NCBI GenBank assembly: GCA_900467685.1 | Contig: UBQX01000024.1 | Location: forward strand, 41,967 to 105,966 | Direction of reading: 5' to 3' | DNA length: 64,000 nucleotides | Source of the DNA: Hyphomicrobiales bacterium | GTDB lineage: Bacteria; Pseudomonadota; Alphaproteobacteria; Rhizobiales; Rhizobiaceae | Part shown: positions 37,002-45,266 of the stretch, piece by piece | How the letters are laid out: each line of letters opens with the position of its first letter | How positions within the stretch are numbered: the stretch's first letter is position 1 | Program-made: the position numbers and the translations under genes | The notes under the pieces: model-generated | The model's input: the letters and a program-made list of their open reading frames with translations, nothing else | Databases searched by the model: none | What the model was told of the DNA's origin: nothing

Positions 37002-37823
37002 ATGTCCGCGCACAGCGAACTGAAGCCGGTCCACATCAAGAGTGTCGATCCCATCTGGGATGCGATGAAACTCGAGGCCGAGACCGCCGCGAAGCACGAC
37101 CCGGTGCTCGCCGCCTTCATGTATTCGACCGTCATCAATGCGCGTTCGCTGGAAGATTGTGTCATCTACCGGATCTGCGAACGGCTCGATCATCCCGACA
37201 TGCAGGCTGTTCTGCTGCGCCAGACGTTTGAGGAAATGCAGGCCGACTGGCCGGAATGGGCGACGATTCTGCGTGTCGATATCCAGGCCGTCTACGACCG
37301 CGACCCGGCCTGCACGCGCTTCATCGAGCCCGTACTCTATTTCAAGGGCTTCCATGCCATCCAGACGCATCGTCTCGCGCATTGGCTGTGGCTGAAGGGC
37401 CGGAAGGATTTTGCGCTCTATCTGCAGAGCCGCTCGTCGAGTGTCTTCCAGACGGATATCGCGCCCGCCGCTCCCATCGGGCGCGGCTTCTTCCTGGATC
37501 ATGCGACCGGGCTCGTCGTCGGCGCAACCGCCGTGATTGGCGACAACGTCTCGATCCTTCAGGGCGTGACGCTGGGCGGCACGGGCAAGGAAACCGGCGA
37601 CCGCCATCCGAAGATTGGCGACGGCGTAATGATTGGCGCTGGCGCGAAGGTTTTGGGCAATATCACGGTCGGTTGCTGCTCGCGCATTGCTGCCGGGTCT
37701 GTCGTCCTGAAGCCGGTTCCCCAGGCGACCACGGTTGCCGGCGTTCCCGCGCGCGTCGTGGGCGAGGCGGGCTGCCAGGAGCCGTCGCGCAGCATGAACC
37801 AGTTCATCGACAGCGATGATTGA
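37002..37823 (+). CDS. cysE: Serine O-acetyltransferase CysE
   Basis: A 273-residue enzyme that makes O-acetylserine from serine and acetyl-CoA, the first committed step of cysteine synthesis. Its N-terminal alpha-helical domain contains DPVLAAFMYSTVINA; the left-handed beta-helix has FFLDHATGLVVGATAVIGDNVSILQGVTLGGTGKETGDRHPKIGDGVMIGAGAKVLG. The start at ATG 37002 has AAGGAG seven bases upstream; the frame remains open to 36927, within the divergent promoter. A terminator follows. cysK lies 3 kb away in the opposite orientation. Confidence 0.96.
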   Translation: MSAHSELKPVHIKSVDPIWDAMKLEAETAAKHDPVLAAFMYSTVINARSLEDCVIYRICERLDHPDMQAVLLRQTFEEMQADWPEWATILRVDIQAVYDRDPACTRFIEPVLYFKGFHAIQTHRLAHWLWLKGRKDFALYLQSRSSSVFQTDIAPAAPIGRGFFLDHATGLVVGATAVIGDNVSILQGVTLGGTGKETGDRHPKIGDGVMIGAGAKVLGNITVGCCSRIAAGSVVLKPVPQATTVAGVPARVVGEAGCQEPSRSMNQFIDSDD

Positions 37824-37836
37824 TCGATAGTTTTTC

Positions 37837-37844
37837 GATATATC
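37837..37844. promoter_or_regulatory. First GATATATC operator-like site
   Basis: TTTCGATATATCTAA just after the cysE stop codon, matching the copies flanking the padR promoter. The core GATATATC is a perfect palindrome. It lies before the cysE terminator, so it may be an outlying site for the same regulator. Confidence 0.4.
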
Positions 37845-37860
37845 TAAGTTACTGATTTGG

Positions 37861-37890
37861 CGGCCGGAAACTCGTTTCCGGCCGTTTTCG
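37861..37890 (+). terminator. Intrinsic terminator of cysE
   Basis: CGGCCGGAAA, loop CTCG, TTTCCGGCCG, then TTTTCGTTT: a ten-base perfect stem and T-tract 37 bases past the cysE stop codon. Confidence 0.85.
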
Positions 37891-37911
37891 TTTGTCTAAA
37901 GATGCAATTTC

Positions 37912-37964
37912 GATATATCTAACTCTTGCGCCTCCGAGAATTCCGTCTATATTTCCGATATATC
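37912..37964 (+). promoter_or_regulatory. padR promoter bracketed by two GATATATC operators
   Basis: GATATATC sites at 37912-37919 and 37957-37964 flank a good promoter: TTGCGC (37926-37931) and TATATT (37948-37953), 16 bases apart. One site lies upstream of the -35 and the other just after the -10. This layout suggests that a dimeric repressor blocks initiation. PadR-type regulators often repress their own genes, so autorepression is likely but inferred. Confidence 0.6.
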
Positions 37965-37989
37965 GTAAACACATCTCAAGGAGAAATTC

Positions 37990-38715
37990 ATGCAAGATCA
38001 TTTTGAAGGGCGCCATGGTCGCCACGATCATCATCACCGGGGCCATCACGGCGAAGGCCGTCACGGTGGTTGCGGCGAACATGGCGAAGGTCGCCGTTTC
38101 GGCAAGCGCGAGAAGTTCCTCGCCATGATGCTGATGGGTCGCGGTCCGTTCGGACGCGGCTTCATGGGCGAGGGTGGTGGACGCGGTCCGGGTCGCGGTG
38201 GTTTCGGCGGCGGCGATGACGGCTTCGGCCCGCGCGGGCGCTCGCTGGGCCAGGGCCATATCCGGCTTCTCGTGCTCTCGCTGATCGAGACCGAGCCGCG
38301 TCACGGCTACGATCTCATCAAGCAGATCGAGGAAATGAGCGGCGGCGCCTATGCGCCGAGCCCGGGCGTCATCTATCCGACGCTGACGCTGCTTGAGGAG
38401 GCAGGCTTCGCCGCGACGACGACGGAGGGCAACAAGAAGCTCTATTCCATCACCGAAGAAGGCAAGGCCCATCTCGATGAGAACCGCCCGCAGGCGGCAA
38501 TGATTGTCGAACGGCTTCAGGCACTTCGTGCGCATATGAGGGAGCGCGAGGAACGTCACGGTCCCGGCCGCAAGGACGGACCGGAACTTCCGCGTGGAGT
38601 CGATGCGGCATTCCTCAATCTGCGCGAAGCCGTGGCGCGCAAGCTCGGCAAGGACGATGCTGCCGCGACGGAGATCGTGCGGAAGCTGCTTGCGATGGCT
38701 GAGGAGTTGGGGTGA
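37990..38715 (+). CDS. PadR-family regulator with His/Gly-rich N-terminus (YqjI-like)
   Basis: A 241-residue transcription factor. The first 70 or so residues are rich in His and Gly (clusters such as HDHHHRGHH and GGGRGPGRGGFGGG), a plausible metal-binding tail. The winged-helix PadR domain (about 85-175) has RLLVLSLIETEPRHGYDLIKQIEEMSGG, PSPGVIYPTLTLLEEAGF and KLYSITEEGKAHL. The arrangement resembles E. coli YqjI, a nickel-responsive PadR repressor. Three upstream GATATATC palindromes are the candidate operators. No ferric reductase (YqjH-like) gene is next to it. Confidence 0.9.
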   Translation: MQDHFEGRHGRHDHHHRGHHGEGRHGGCGEHGEGRRFGKREKFLAMMLMGRGPFGRGFMGEGGGRGPGRGGFGGGDDGFGPRGRSLGQGHIRLLVLSLIETEPRHGYDLIKQIEEMSGGAYAPSPGVIYPTLTLLEEAGFAATTTEGNKKLYSITEEGKAHLDENRPQAAMIVERLQALRAHMREREERHGPGRKDGPELPRGVDAAFLNLREAVARKLGKDDAAATEIVRKLLAMAEELG

Positions 38716-38760
38716 GCGTGCTCTTTCCGGCGAGAGAACAGGGCGGGGCACGCCCTCTCA

Positions 38761-38889
38761 TCCGTCATCCCGGCCTTGAGCCGGGATCCAGTGCGCGATG
38801 TCCATCGCGCGAAAGACTCTTTTGACGTAGTTCTTTTCAGCCCGCAGACGCGGGCTGGCTGGATGCCGGATCAAGTCCGGCATGACGGA
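38761..38889. repeat. RIME-like palindromic mosaic repeat
   Basis: Terminal inverted repeats TCCGTCATCCCGG and CCGGCATGACGGA enclose four small hairpins: CCCGG...CCGGG, GCGCGATG...CATCGCGC, CAGCCCGC...GCGGGCTG and GCCGG...CCGGC. About 130 bases long, it sits between padR and the GNAT gene, convergent ends. It is a recognisable rhizobial mosaic element. Confidence 0.75.
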
Positions 38890-38921
38890 GGTTAGGGTGT
38901 CCGCGTAAACAACGAGTACCC

Positions 38922-39533
38922 CTACTTCCCCGGCGCTTCCGCCGGTGCCACCAGCCCGCTATCCCGCTTCGCCAGATCCAGCAGTTCGTCATCACTCAGC
39001 GGGCGCACCAGCGCATCCGATGTCGAGACCGGCGAGAAGCCGAACATCTGGTAAAGCTGCAGCGCGCGGGGGTGGTCGAGATTGTTGGTCGTGACCGTGA
39101 GCTTTTGCGGGTTGAGGTTCCAGGCGGCGCGGAGCGCCTGCAGGAGGAACCATTTTCCGACGCCGAGGCCCAGTGCGTGTTCCATCAGGCCGAAGTGACA
39201 GAGTTCGACGACCTCTTCGCTTTCGTGGCGCAACTCATAGAATCCCGCCGGCGCGCCGTTGACATAAAGAATGCCGATATAGCTTGCCGCGCTGTGCAGC
39301 AGGGCTGCCAGCCGCTTGTCGGAGAGGCGCAGCCGATCGACCCAATGCCAGCGCGCACCCACCTGACGATAGAGATAGCGGTAATAGGCGAGCGGAATGT
39401 TTTCCGCGCGCATGATCGCCGTGTGCAGGTTGGCCGGCACCGGCAGTTGCGCCTTCGGCGGCGCGGTCATTTCGAGATAGGTGATATGGGCCTTGATGGC
39501 CTTCGGCTTCTTCGTGGCTGCCATCTTGCTCAT
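38922..39533 (-). CDS. GNAT family N-acetyltransferase
   Basis: A 203-residue protein with a GNAT fold: YYRYLYRQVGARWHW, VNGAPAGFYELRHE, ELCHFGLMEHALGLGVGKWFLLQAL (acetyl-CoA loop) and HPRALQLYQMFGFSPV. The acceptor substrate is unknown. The ATG at 39533 overlaps the sseA stop codon (ATGA), so its translation is coupled to sseA. It is the last gene of the cysK-alaX-sseA run. Confidence 0.86.
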   Translation of the reverse strand: MSKMAATKKPKAIKAHITYLEMTAPPKAQLPVPANLHTAIMRAENIPLAYYRYLYRQVGARWHWVDRLRLSDKRLAALLHSAASYIGILYVNGAPAGFYELRHESEEVVELCHFGLMEHALGLGVGKWFLLQALRAAWNLNPQKLTVTTNNLDHPRALQLYQMFGFSPVSTSDALVRPLSDDELLDLAKRDSGLVAPAEAPGK

Positions 39534-40384
39534 TCCCGGCCCGTGACGATGGGCGTATCGGGTTTGGAGCCCCATTCCGACCAGGAGCCATCGTAGAGCG
39601 TGTTGTCGGTGTGGCCAATCGAGGTCAGCGCCAGCGTGACGACGGCCGCCGTCACGCCGGAGCCGCAGCTGGTGACGACAGGCTTCGACAGGTCGATGCC
39701 CGCCTTTTCGATGGTTTCCTTGATCTCGGAGAGCGACTTGAAGCGGCCGTTTTCGGAGAAGACACCCATCGGCAGGTTCCTGGCGCCCGGCATATGGCCG
39801 CCGCGCATGCCCGCGCGGGGTTCGGGTTCTTCAGCCGTGAAACGGCCTGCGCCGCGCGCGTCGGCGATCTGCTTCGAGCCGGAGGCGACGATGTCCTTCA
39901 TCGCGTCGAAGGTGGTGATCTTGGAGGCGTCGAAATTCGGGATGAATGTTGCGGGGGCCGGTTCCGGCAGGTCGGTTTCCAGCGGACGGCCGTCACGCTT
40001 CCAGCCGTCGAGGCCGCCATTCATGACATAGACCTTCTCGGCGCCCATGAGGCGGAAAAGCCACCAGACGCGCGGCGCGGTGAAGATGCCGGGACCGTCA
40101 TAGACGACGATCGTGTCGGTCTCGGAGATGCCGAGCTTGCCGACTTCGGCGGCGAAGAATTCCGGCGAAGGGACGGAGTGCGGCAGGCCGGTGGACTGGT
40201 CGGCAATGACGTCCTGATCGAAGAAGACCGCGCCGGGAATATGGCCGGCGGCATATTCTTCCGCACCATTGCGGTTCTGCGCCGGCAGATACCAGGCGGC
40301 GTCGACGATTTTGAATTCCGGCGCACCGAGCTGTTTTTCGACCCAGTCTGGCTCGACCACGAAGCGGCTCTTGTCAGCAGTCAT
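39530..40384 (-). CDS. sseA: 3-mercaptopyruvate sulfurtransferase SseA
   Basis: A 284-residue two-rhodanese-domain enzyme. The N-terminal, inactive domain includes VDAAWYLPAQNRNGAEEYAAGHIPGAVFF. The C-terminal domain has the active loop CGSGVT, the six-residue loop typical of mercaptopyruvate sulfurtransferase, rather than CRKGVT of thiosulfate sulfurtransferase. It transfers sulfur from 3-mercaptopyruvate to acceptors such as cyanide or thiols. AAGGAT lies eight bases before the start. It follows alaX by 12 bases. Confidence 0.95.
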   Translation of the reverse strand: MTADKSRFVVEPDWVEKQLGAPEFKIVDAAWYLPAQNRNGAEEYAAGHIPGAVFFDQDVIADQSTGLPHSVPSPEFFAAEVGKLGISETDTIVVYDGPGIFTAPRVWWLFRLMGAEKVYVMNGGLDGWKRDGRPLETDLPEPAPATFIPNFDASKITTFDAMKDIVASGSKQIADARGAGRFTAEEPEPRAGMRGGHMPGARNLPMGVFSENGRFKSLSEIKETIEKAGIDLSKPVVTSCGSGVTAAVVTLALTSIGHTDNTLYDGSWSEWGSKPDTPIVTGRE

Positions 40385-40396
40385 TATGGTTATCCT

Positions 40397-41134
40397 TTAA
40401 GAGGCATCGCCCGGTACGCCGAATCGGATTCGGAACCTGCGGTTTTCCTTACCCTTTTTCTCGATCTTGGCGATATGGATTGCGCCGACTTCCTGCGTTT
40501 CGGACACATGGGTTCCGCCGCAGGGCTGGCTGTCTATCGACGAGTTCTCTCCGATGCAGACAAGGCTGACGCGGCCGAGGCCCATGGGCGGGCGGACATT
40601 CTTCGATTTGACGATGCCGGGATTGGCTGCCAAGTCCTCATCCGTGATCCACTGCAGGAAAATGGGATGGTTGGCGTTGACCAGTTCCATCAGCTTTGCC
40701 GTTACCTCGTCCTTGTCGATTGTCTCGCTCATGTCGAAGTCGACGCGTGAATCGTCCTCGCTGACCGAAGCGCCGGTGATCGGATAGGGGCAGACGACGG
40801 AGAGGAGATGGCAGGCGGTGTGCATCCTCATCAGCTTGTAGCGGCGCGGCCAGTCGACATGGAGCACCAGCTTTTCGCCGATCTCCGGGCGCGGCTGGTC
40901 TTCGAGCGGACGGTGAAGGATGATGTCCTTCGTTTCGCCCGTGACCGTCACGTCCAGCGCGATGCGGCTGCCATCGGCGCGTTCCAGAAAGCCGGTATCC
41001 CCCGGCTGGCCGCCGGAGGTCGCGTAGAAACAGGTCTGGTCGAGTTCGATCGCGCCGTCGTCATGCACCGCGGTGACCGTCGCTTCGCAGGTTGAGAGAT
41101 AGAAATCTTCGCGAAACAACAGTCTTGTCGGCAT
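40397..41134 (-). CDS. alaX: Alanyl-tRNA editing protein AlaX (AlaX-M type)
   Basis: A 245-residue trans-editing hydrolase that clears mischarged tRNA-Ala (Ser or Gly). It has the AlaRS editing-domain signatures CFYATSGGQPGDTG, the zinc ligands RMHTACHLL (HxxxH) and CGGTHVSET (CxxxH), and a C-terminal extension. At this length it is the medium AlaX form with a beta-barrel domain. AAGG lies six bases before the ATG. It sits between cysK and sseA, in a cysteine-related operon, with an eight-base gap to cysK. Confidence 0.92.
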   Translation of the reverse strand: MPTRLLFREDFYLSTCEATVTAVHDDGAIELDQTCFYATSGGQPGDTGFLERADGSRIALDVTVTGETKDIILHRPLEDQPRPEIGEKLVLHVDWPRRYKLMRMHTACHLLSVVCPYPITGASVSEDDSRVDFDMSETIDKDEVTAKLMELVNANHPIFLQWITDEDLAANPGIVKSKNVRPPMGLGRVSLVCIGENSSIDSQPCGGTHVSETQEVGAIHIAKIEKKGKENRRFRIRFGVPGDAS

Positions 41135-41141
41135 AGAACCT

Positions 41142-42182
41142 TCAGTCCACGGGCTGGAACGGAACCCGGATATCGGGATTCGTCGTCAGCCACTGTGGCA
41201 CGGGCAGGCCCTTTGCTTCAAGGAAAGACGGATTGAAAAGTTTCGACTGGTAGCGGTTGCCGTAGTCGCAGAGGATTGTCACCACGGTGTGACCGGGGCC
41301 GAGATCCTTGGCGAGGCGGATCGCGCCGGCAATATTGATGCCCGAGGAACCGCCGAGGCAGAGGCCTTCTTCTTCCACCAGATCGAAGACGATCGGAAGC
41401 GCCTCGCTATCCGGAATGCGATAGGAGAAGTCCGGCGTGAAGCCTTCGAGGTTTGCCGTGATGCGGCCCTGGCCAATGCCTTCGGTGATGGACGAGCCGG
41501 GCGAGGCGAATTCGCCGGTCGTGTAATACTGATAAAGGGCAGCGCCCTCCGGATCGGCGAGGCCGATCTTGATGTCCTTGTTGAAGCGGTGCAGACCCAT
41601 GGCGGTGCCGGCGAGCGTTCCACCAGAACCGACGGCGCAGATGAAGCCATCGACCTTGCCGGTCGTCGCTTCCCAGATTTCCGGGGCCGTTGTGGCAATA
41701 TGGGCTTCGCGGTTGGCGACGTTGTCGAACTGGTTGGCCCAGATCGCGCCGTTCGGCTCGGTCTTCGCCAGTTGTTCAGCGAGACGTCCGGAGACCTTCA
41801 CATAGTTGTTGGGGTTCTTGTAAGGGACGGCCGGAACTTCGACGAGTTCGGCGCCGAGAAGACGCAATGCGTCCTTCTTTTCCTGGCTCTGGGTTTCCGG
41901 AATAACGATGACGGTGCGATAGCCGAGCGCCTTGGCGACCATGGTGAGGCCGATGCCGGTATTGCCGGCCGTGCCCTCAACGATGACGCCGCCGGGCTTC
42001 AGGAGACCCTTCTTTTCTGCGTCACGAATGATGAAGAGAGCAGCGCGGTCCTTGACCGACTGGCCGGGGTTCAGGAACTCGGCTTTCCCAAGAATGGTGC
42101 AGCCCGTCAGTTCCGATGCCTTTTTCAGCTTGATCAGCGGCGTGTTGCCGATGGCTTCGATGACGGAGGGGAACTGGGACAT
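41142..42182 (-). CDS. cysK: Cysteine synthase A
   Basis: A 346-residue PLP enzyme that makes cysteine from O-acetylserine and sulfide. It has NTPLIKLKKASE, the PLP-Lys motif NPGQSVKDRAALF, VEGTAGNTGIGLTMVAK and the phosphate loop GSGGTLAGTA. The C-terminal half has GGSSGINIAGA. It is somewhat longer than E. coli CysK. First gene of an apparent four-gene operon with alaX, sseA and the GNAT protein. No good ribosome binding site is visible before the ATG. Confidence 0.95.
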   Translation of the reverse strand: MSQFPSVIEAIGNTPLIKLKKASELTGCTILGKAEFLNPGQSVKDRAALFIIRDAEKKGLLKPGGVIVEGTAGNTGIGLTMVAKALGYRTVIVIPETQSQEKKDALRLLGAELVEVPAVPYKNPNNYVKVSGRLAEQLAKTEPNGAIWANQFDNVANREAHIATTAPEIWEATTGKVDGFICAVGSGGTLAGTAMGLHRFNKDIKIGLADPEGAALYQYYTTGEFASPGSSITEGIGQGRITANLEGFTPDFSYRIPDSEALPIVFDLVEEEGLCLGGSSGINIAGAIRLAKDLGPGHTVVTILCDYGNRYQSKLFNPSFLEAKGLPVPQWLTTNPDIRVPFQPVD

Positions 42183-42339
42183 GGGCGATAAACCTTTTCA
42201 TTCTCGCAGTCTTTGAATTTGCCGCGAGTTTTGTCTGCGAAAAGGGCATTTCGCAAGGCAATCGTTTTCTTATTTGGGGTCGAAAGGCGAAGGTTTGTTC
42301 CGGCTTGAAGTTTTCAGGCGTCCTGCCGTCGTTCTGAAA

Positions 42340-42370
42340 AGAGAAAGGCGGGCGGCCGAAGCCACCCGCC
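42340..42370 (-). terminator. Terminator of the DJ-1/PfpI gene
   Basis: On the minus strand GGCGGGTGGC, loop TTCG, GCCGCCCGCC then TTTCTCTTTT: a ten-base stem with one G-U pair and a stable UUCG loop, 17 bases beyond the stop codon. Confidence 0.8.
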
Positions 42371-42387
42371 AATGCCTGAATAGAGAG

Positions 42388-42948
42388 TTACGCCGCGCGG
42401 CGGTCGTGACGGCCTTCGCCGATTTCCTCGATGATCTTCAAGACGAAGGCTTCGAGGTCCTTCGGGGATCGGCTGGTGATGATGCCCTCGTCGGTCGCCA
42501 CCTCGACATCGCGCCAGCGAGCGCCGGCATTGACCATGTCGGTCTTGATCGAGTTGTAGGACGTTGCCTCGCGACCCTTGACCACGCCTGCTTCAACCAG
42601 CATCCACGGACCGTGGCAGATGGCGGCGATGACCTTGCCGCTGTCGGCGAACTTGCGGACGAGCGACACGGCGTCCTGCTGCGTGCGCAGGATATCCGGG
42701 TTCATCTGGCCGCCTGGGATGACGAGCGCGTCATACTGATCGATGCGGGCGTCCGCGATTTTGAGATCGGCGTTGACGCTCTCGCCCCAGTTCTTGTCCT
42801 TCCAGCCCTTGACCGGCTGACCGTCCGGGGTGGCGACATGCACGGTGGCGCCGGCCTGTTTCAGCTTTTCCAGTGGGACCATAAGTTCCGACTGTTCGAA
42901 GCCGTTGGCCGAGATGATGAGAATCTTGGATTGATCGATAGAAGGCAT
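42388..42948 (-). CDS. DJ-1/PfpI family protein (type 1 glutamine amidotransferase fold)
   Basis: A 186-residue protein with ILIISANGFEQSELMVPLEKLKQAG, DALVIPGGQMNPDILR and the nucleophile-elbow AICHGPWMLVEAG. These belong to the DJ-1/PfpI/YhbO group, which includes stress-related deglycases and intracellular proteases; the activity of this one is uncertain. GGAGG precedes the ATG, and a strong terminator follows. Confidence 0.9.
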   Translation of the reverse strand: MPSIDQSKILIISANGFEQSELMVPLEKLKQAGATVHVATPDGQPVKGWKDKNWGESVNADLKIADARIDQYDALVIPGGQMNPDILRTQQDAVSLVRKFADSGKVIAAICHGPWMLVEAGVVKGREATSYNSIKTDMVNAGARWRDVEVATDEGIITSRSPKDLEAFVLKIIEEIGEGRHDRRAA

Positions 42949-43164
42949 TGCTTCCTCCGATTTTCGTTTGAGCGAATGGGTGAGACAGGCGCTGCGATGA
43001 CAGCGTCCTGCTCGCTCAACGGGCCGGGGAGGAATGTTGTTCCGAAATTCTTGGGAATGTCGTCGTTTCAGGAGCGTCGTTTCGGCTGGTGCGGCCCAAC
43101 CAGACTAACCGCTCTCTGTTTTGTTCGCCGGCTAACAAAACGGCAATCGCTGCCCCACAGGCCT

Positions 43165-44613
43165 TCAGTCCGAGCCCTTCACGGCATCATAAGCTCGAAG
43201 GGCGCGATCCCGCGCATGCCCGTGATCGACGATCGGCTTTGGATAGGTGAAGCCGAGCCGGACTTCGGCTTTCTCCAATGCGGCCTTGCTCGTATCAAAT
43301 GGCTTCTGGATCGCTTCATTGCCAAGCTTTGCGATCTCAGGCACGTAGCGCCGGACATAGTCACCCTTCGTGTCGAACTTTTCGCCCTGCAGAACGGGAT
43401 TGAAGATGCGGAAATAGGGTGCGGCGTCCGCGCCGGAGCCTGCAACCCATTGCCAGCTTGCGGCGTTCGAGGCCGGATCGGCATCCACCAACGTGTCGCG
43501 GAACCATTGTTCGCCATGCCGCCAGTCGATCATCAGGTCCTTGATGAGAAAGGAGGCGGCGATCATGCGGACGCGGTTGTGCATCCAGCCCGTCTGCCAG
43601 AGTTCGCGCATGCCGGCGTCCACGATGGGGTAGCCCGTGATGCCGCGCGTCCATGAGCGGAAGGCGCGCTCGTCGAAATCCCAGCCGAAACCGGCGAAGC
43701 GCGGATTGAACTCCTTGTTCGCGAGGTCGGGATAGTGGAACAGCAGATGCCAGGAGAATTCGCGCCAGGCGAGTTCCTTGCGGAAATGAACGGTGTCTTC
43801 TGTCGGATGGCCTTTTTCCGCCTCGACGACGGCGTGCCAGATCTGCAGCGGTGAAATTTCGCCCAGCGCCAGATGCGGCGAGAGGCGCGATGTGGTCTTG
43901 CCGCCGGGAAAGTCGCGCTGAGTCCGGTAGCCGCGCATGGCCTCCTCCAGGAAGAAGATCAGCGCCAGCTTGCCGCCCTGTTCTCCGGGAATCCATGCGT
44001 CGGGGAACGAGGCGGCCCAGTTCGGTTTGGTTGGCAGGAGCCTCCAGTCGTCCAGCGTTTCACTGTCGGGGAAATGCTCTGGCGCTGGAATTTTACCCGG
44101 CGCTGGCAGGGGCTCTCCGAATGATTCCGTCGCCGAGAAAGCCTTCCAGAACGGGGTATAGACGCGATAGGGTCCGCCGGCTCCCGTTAGCAGCTTGGAC
44201 GGCTCGTGGAGCAGATTGGCGGCGAAGCTCTTCGCTTCGATGCCATGTCCCTTAGCCCAGTTCTTCAAGGCGGCATCGGTCTCACGACCCTTCAGATGGT
44301 AGCGCCGGTTCCAGAAGATGGCGGTCGCGCCCGTTTCCTTGGCTATGGCTCTGACAATCTCGTTCTGGCTGCCACTCCGCAGAATGATCCTGTTGCCGCG
44401 GCTTTCGCATGCTTTCATGTGCCGCGTCAGCGAATAATGCAGCCACCAGCGCTGCGCCGCGCCGAGGGCGCCGGAATCAGGATCGTCCGTCTCGCGAATA
44501 TAGAGAAGAATGACCGGCCCGCCGCGCGCGATGGCCTCCGCCAGAGCCGGATTGTCGCCGAGACGCAGGTCGCGGCGAATGAGCACGATGGAGTTTGTGT
44601 TGGAACTGGGCAT
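43165..44613 (-). CDS. phrB: Deoxyribodipyrimidine photolyase
   Basis: A 482-residue flavoprotein that repairs UV-induced cyclobutane pyrimidine dimers with blue light. It has LIRRDLRLGDNPAL at the N-terminal antenna domain, then the FAD-binding helices GGKTTSRLSPHLALGEISP, ELAWREFSWHLLFHYPDL, TRGITGYPIVDAGMREL and DPASNAASWQWVAGSGADAAPYFRIFNP. The order and spacing fit a CPD photolyase rather than a cryptochrome. Repair class is not certain from inspection. No ribosome binding site is obvious before the ATG. Confidence 0.93.
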   Translation of the reverse strand: MPSSNTNSIVLIRRDLRLGDNPALAEAIARGGPVILLYIRETDDPDSGALGAAQRWWLHYSLTRHMKACESRGNRIILRSGSQNEIVRAIAKETGATAIFWNRRYHLKGRETDAALKNWAKGHGIEAKSFAANLLHEPSKLLTGAGGPYRVYTPFWKAFSATESFGEPLPAPGKIPAPEHFPDSETLDDWRLLPTKPNWAASFPDAWIPGEQGGKLALIFFLEEAMRGYRTQRDFPGGKTTSRLSPHLALGEISPLQIWHAVVEAEKGHPTEDTVHFRKELAWREFSWHLLFHYPDLANKEFNPRFAGFGWDFDERAFRSWTRGITGYPIVDAGMRELWQTGWMHNRVRMIAASFLIKDLMIDWRHGEQWFRDTLVDADPASNAASWQWVAGSGADAAPYFRIFNPVLQGEKFDTKGDYVRRYVPEIAKLGNEAIQKPFDTSKAALEKAEVRLGFTYPKPIVDHGHARDRALRAYDAVKGSD

Positions 44614-44704
44614 GCGGCGGCCAATACAAGCTAGCTATGTTCTTTAGTGACTGATTACGTAAATGGGTGGCCCATGGATCAGTCTTCAGCCGGTGCGCAG
44701 CCCA

Positions 44705-45142
44705 CTAAAGCCTGGCGCTTGTGCTCTTCGGCGTCGCCAGCAGGATGTTCGTTTCAGACGAGGCGATGCCGGGGATGCGTCGAATGCGGTGGAGGATGGC
44801 GTCGAATTCGGTGAGGCTGTTGCCGGCGACCTCGGCGATGAAGTCCCACTTGCCGTTGGTGTTGTGAAGCGCCGTCACCTCCGGATAACCGCCAAGTGCT
44901 GCGGCCACGCGTTCGGCTGCGCGGCCCTCGACCTCGATCAGCATGATGCCGCGAACCGGCGCGTGGAAGGCATCGGCGCGCAACACGACCGTGTAACCGA
45001 CGATGTCGCCGGATTTCTCGAGCTTTTCGATGCGTGCCCGGACGGTCGCGCGAGACAGGCCGGTCTCGTGCGCGAGGTCGGAAATGGAGCGGCGGCCGTT
45101 CTGGCGCAGCAGCGTGATCAGCCTGTAGTCGTGCTCGTCCAT
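44705..45142 (-). CDS. Lrp/AsnC-family transcriptional regulator
   Basis: A 145-residue regulator beginning MDEHDYRLITLLRQNGRRSISDLAHETGLSRATV, the Lrp helix-turn-helix, followed by an AsnC ligand-binding domain (GIMLIEVEGRAAERV and GKWDFIAEVAG). It is divergent from the arginase gene, so it probably controls arginine/ornithine catabolism, as Lrp regulators next to rocF or ocd often do. An in-frame ATG at 45175 would add 11 residues; the shorter form resembles the usual family start, but neither has a strong ribosome binding site. Confidence 0.88.
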   Translation of the reverse strand: MDEHDYRLITLLRQNGRRSISDLAHETGLSRATVRARIEKLEKSGDIVGYTVVLRADAFHAPVRGIMLIEVEGRAAERVAAALGGYPEVTALHNTNGKWDFIAEVAGNSLTEFDAILHRIRRIPGIASSETNILLATPKSTSARL

Positions 45143-45189
45143 CACCTTGTCCAAAACGTCATATATCCTGTCCATTATGATAAGCCGAA

Positions 45190-45210
45190 TTGGCGAATTT
45201 GCCAAATTGG
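45190..45210. promoter_or_regulatory. Overlapping palindromes between the Lrp gene and arginase
   Basis: TTGGC GAATTT GCCAA (45190-45205) is an inverted repeat with a six-base AT spacer, overlapped by CCAAATTGG (45202-45210). It lies between the divergent Lrp-type gene and arginase, where an Lrp operator is expected. That the two share this operator is inferred. Confidence 0.5.
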
Positions 45211-45266
45211 TTTGTTCATATCGCCGGACATTCACACTAAACTTTGACAAGCATCAGGAGCGCCAC

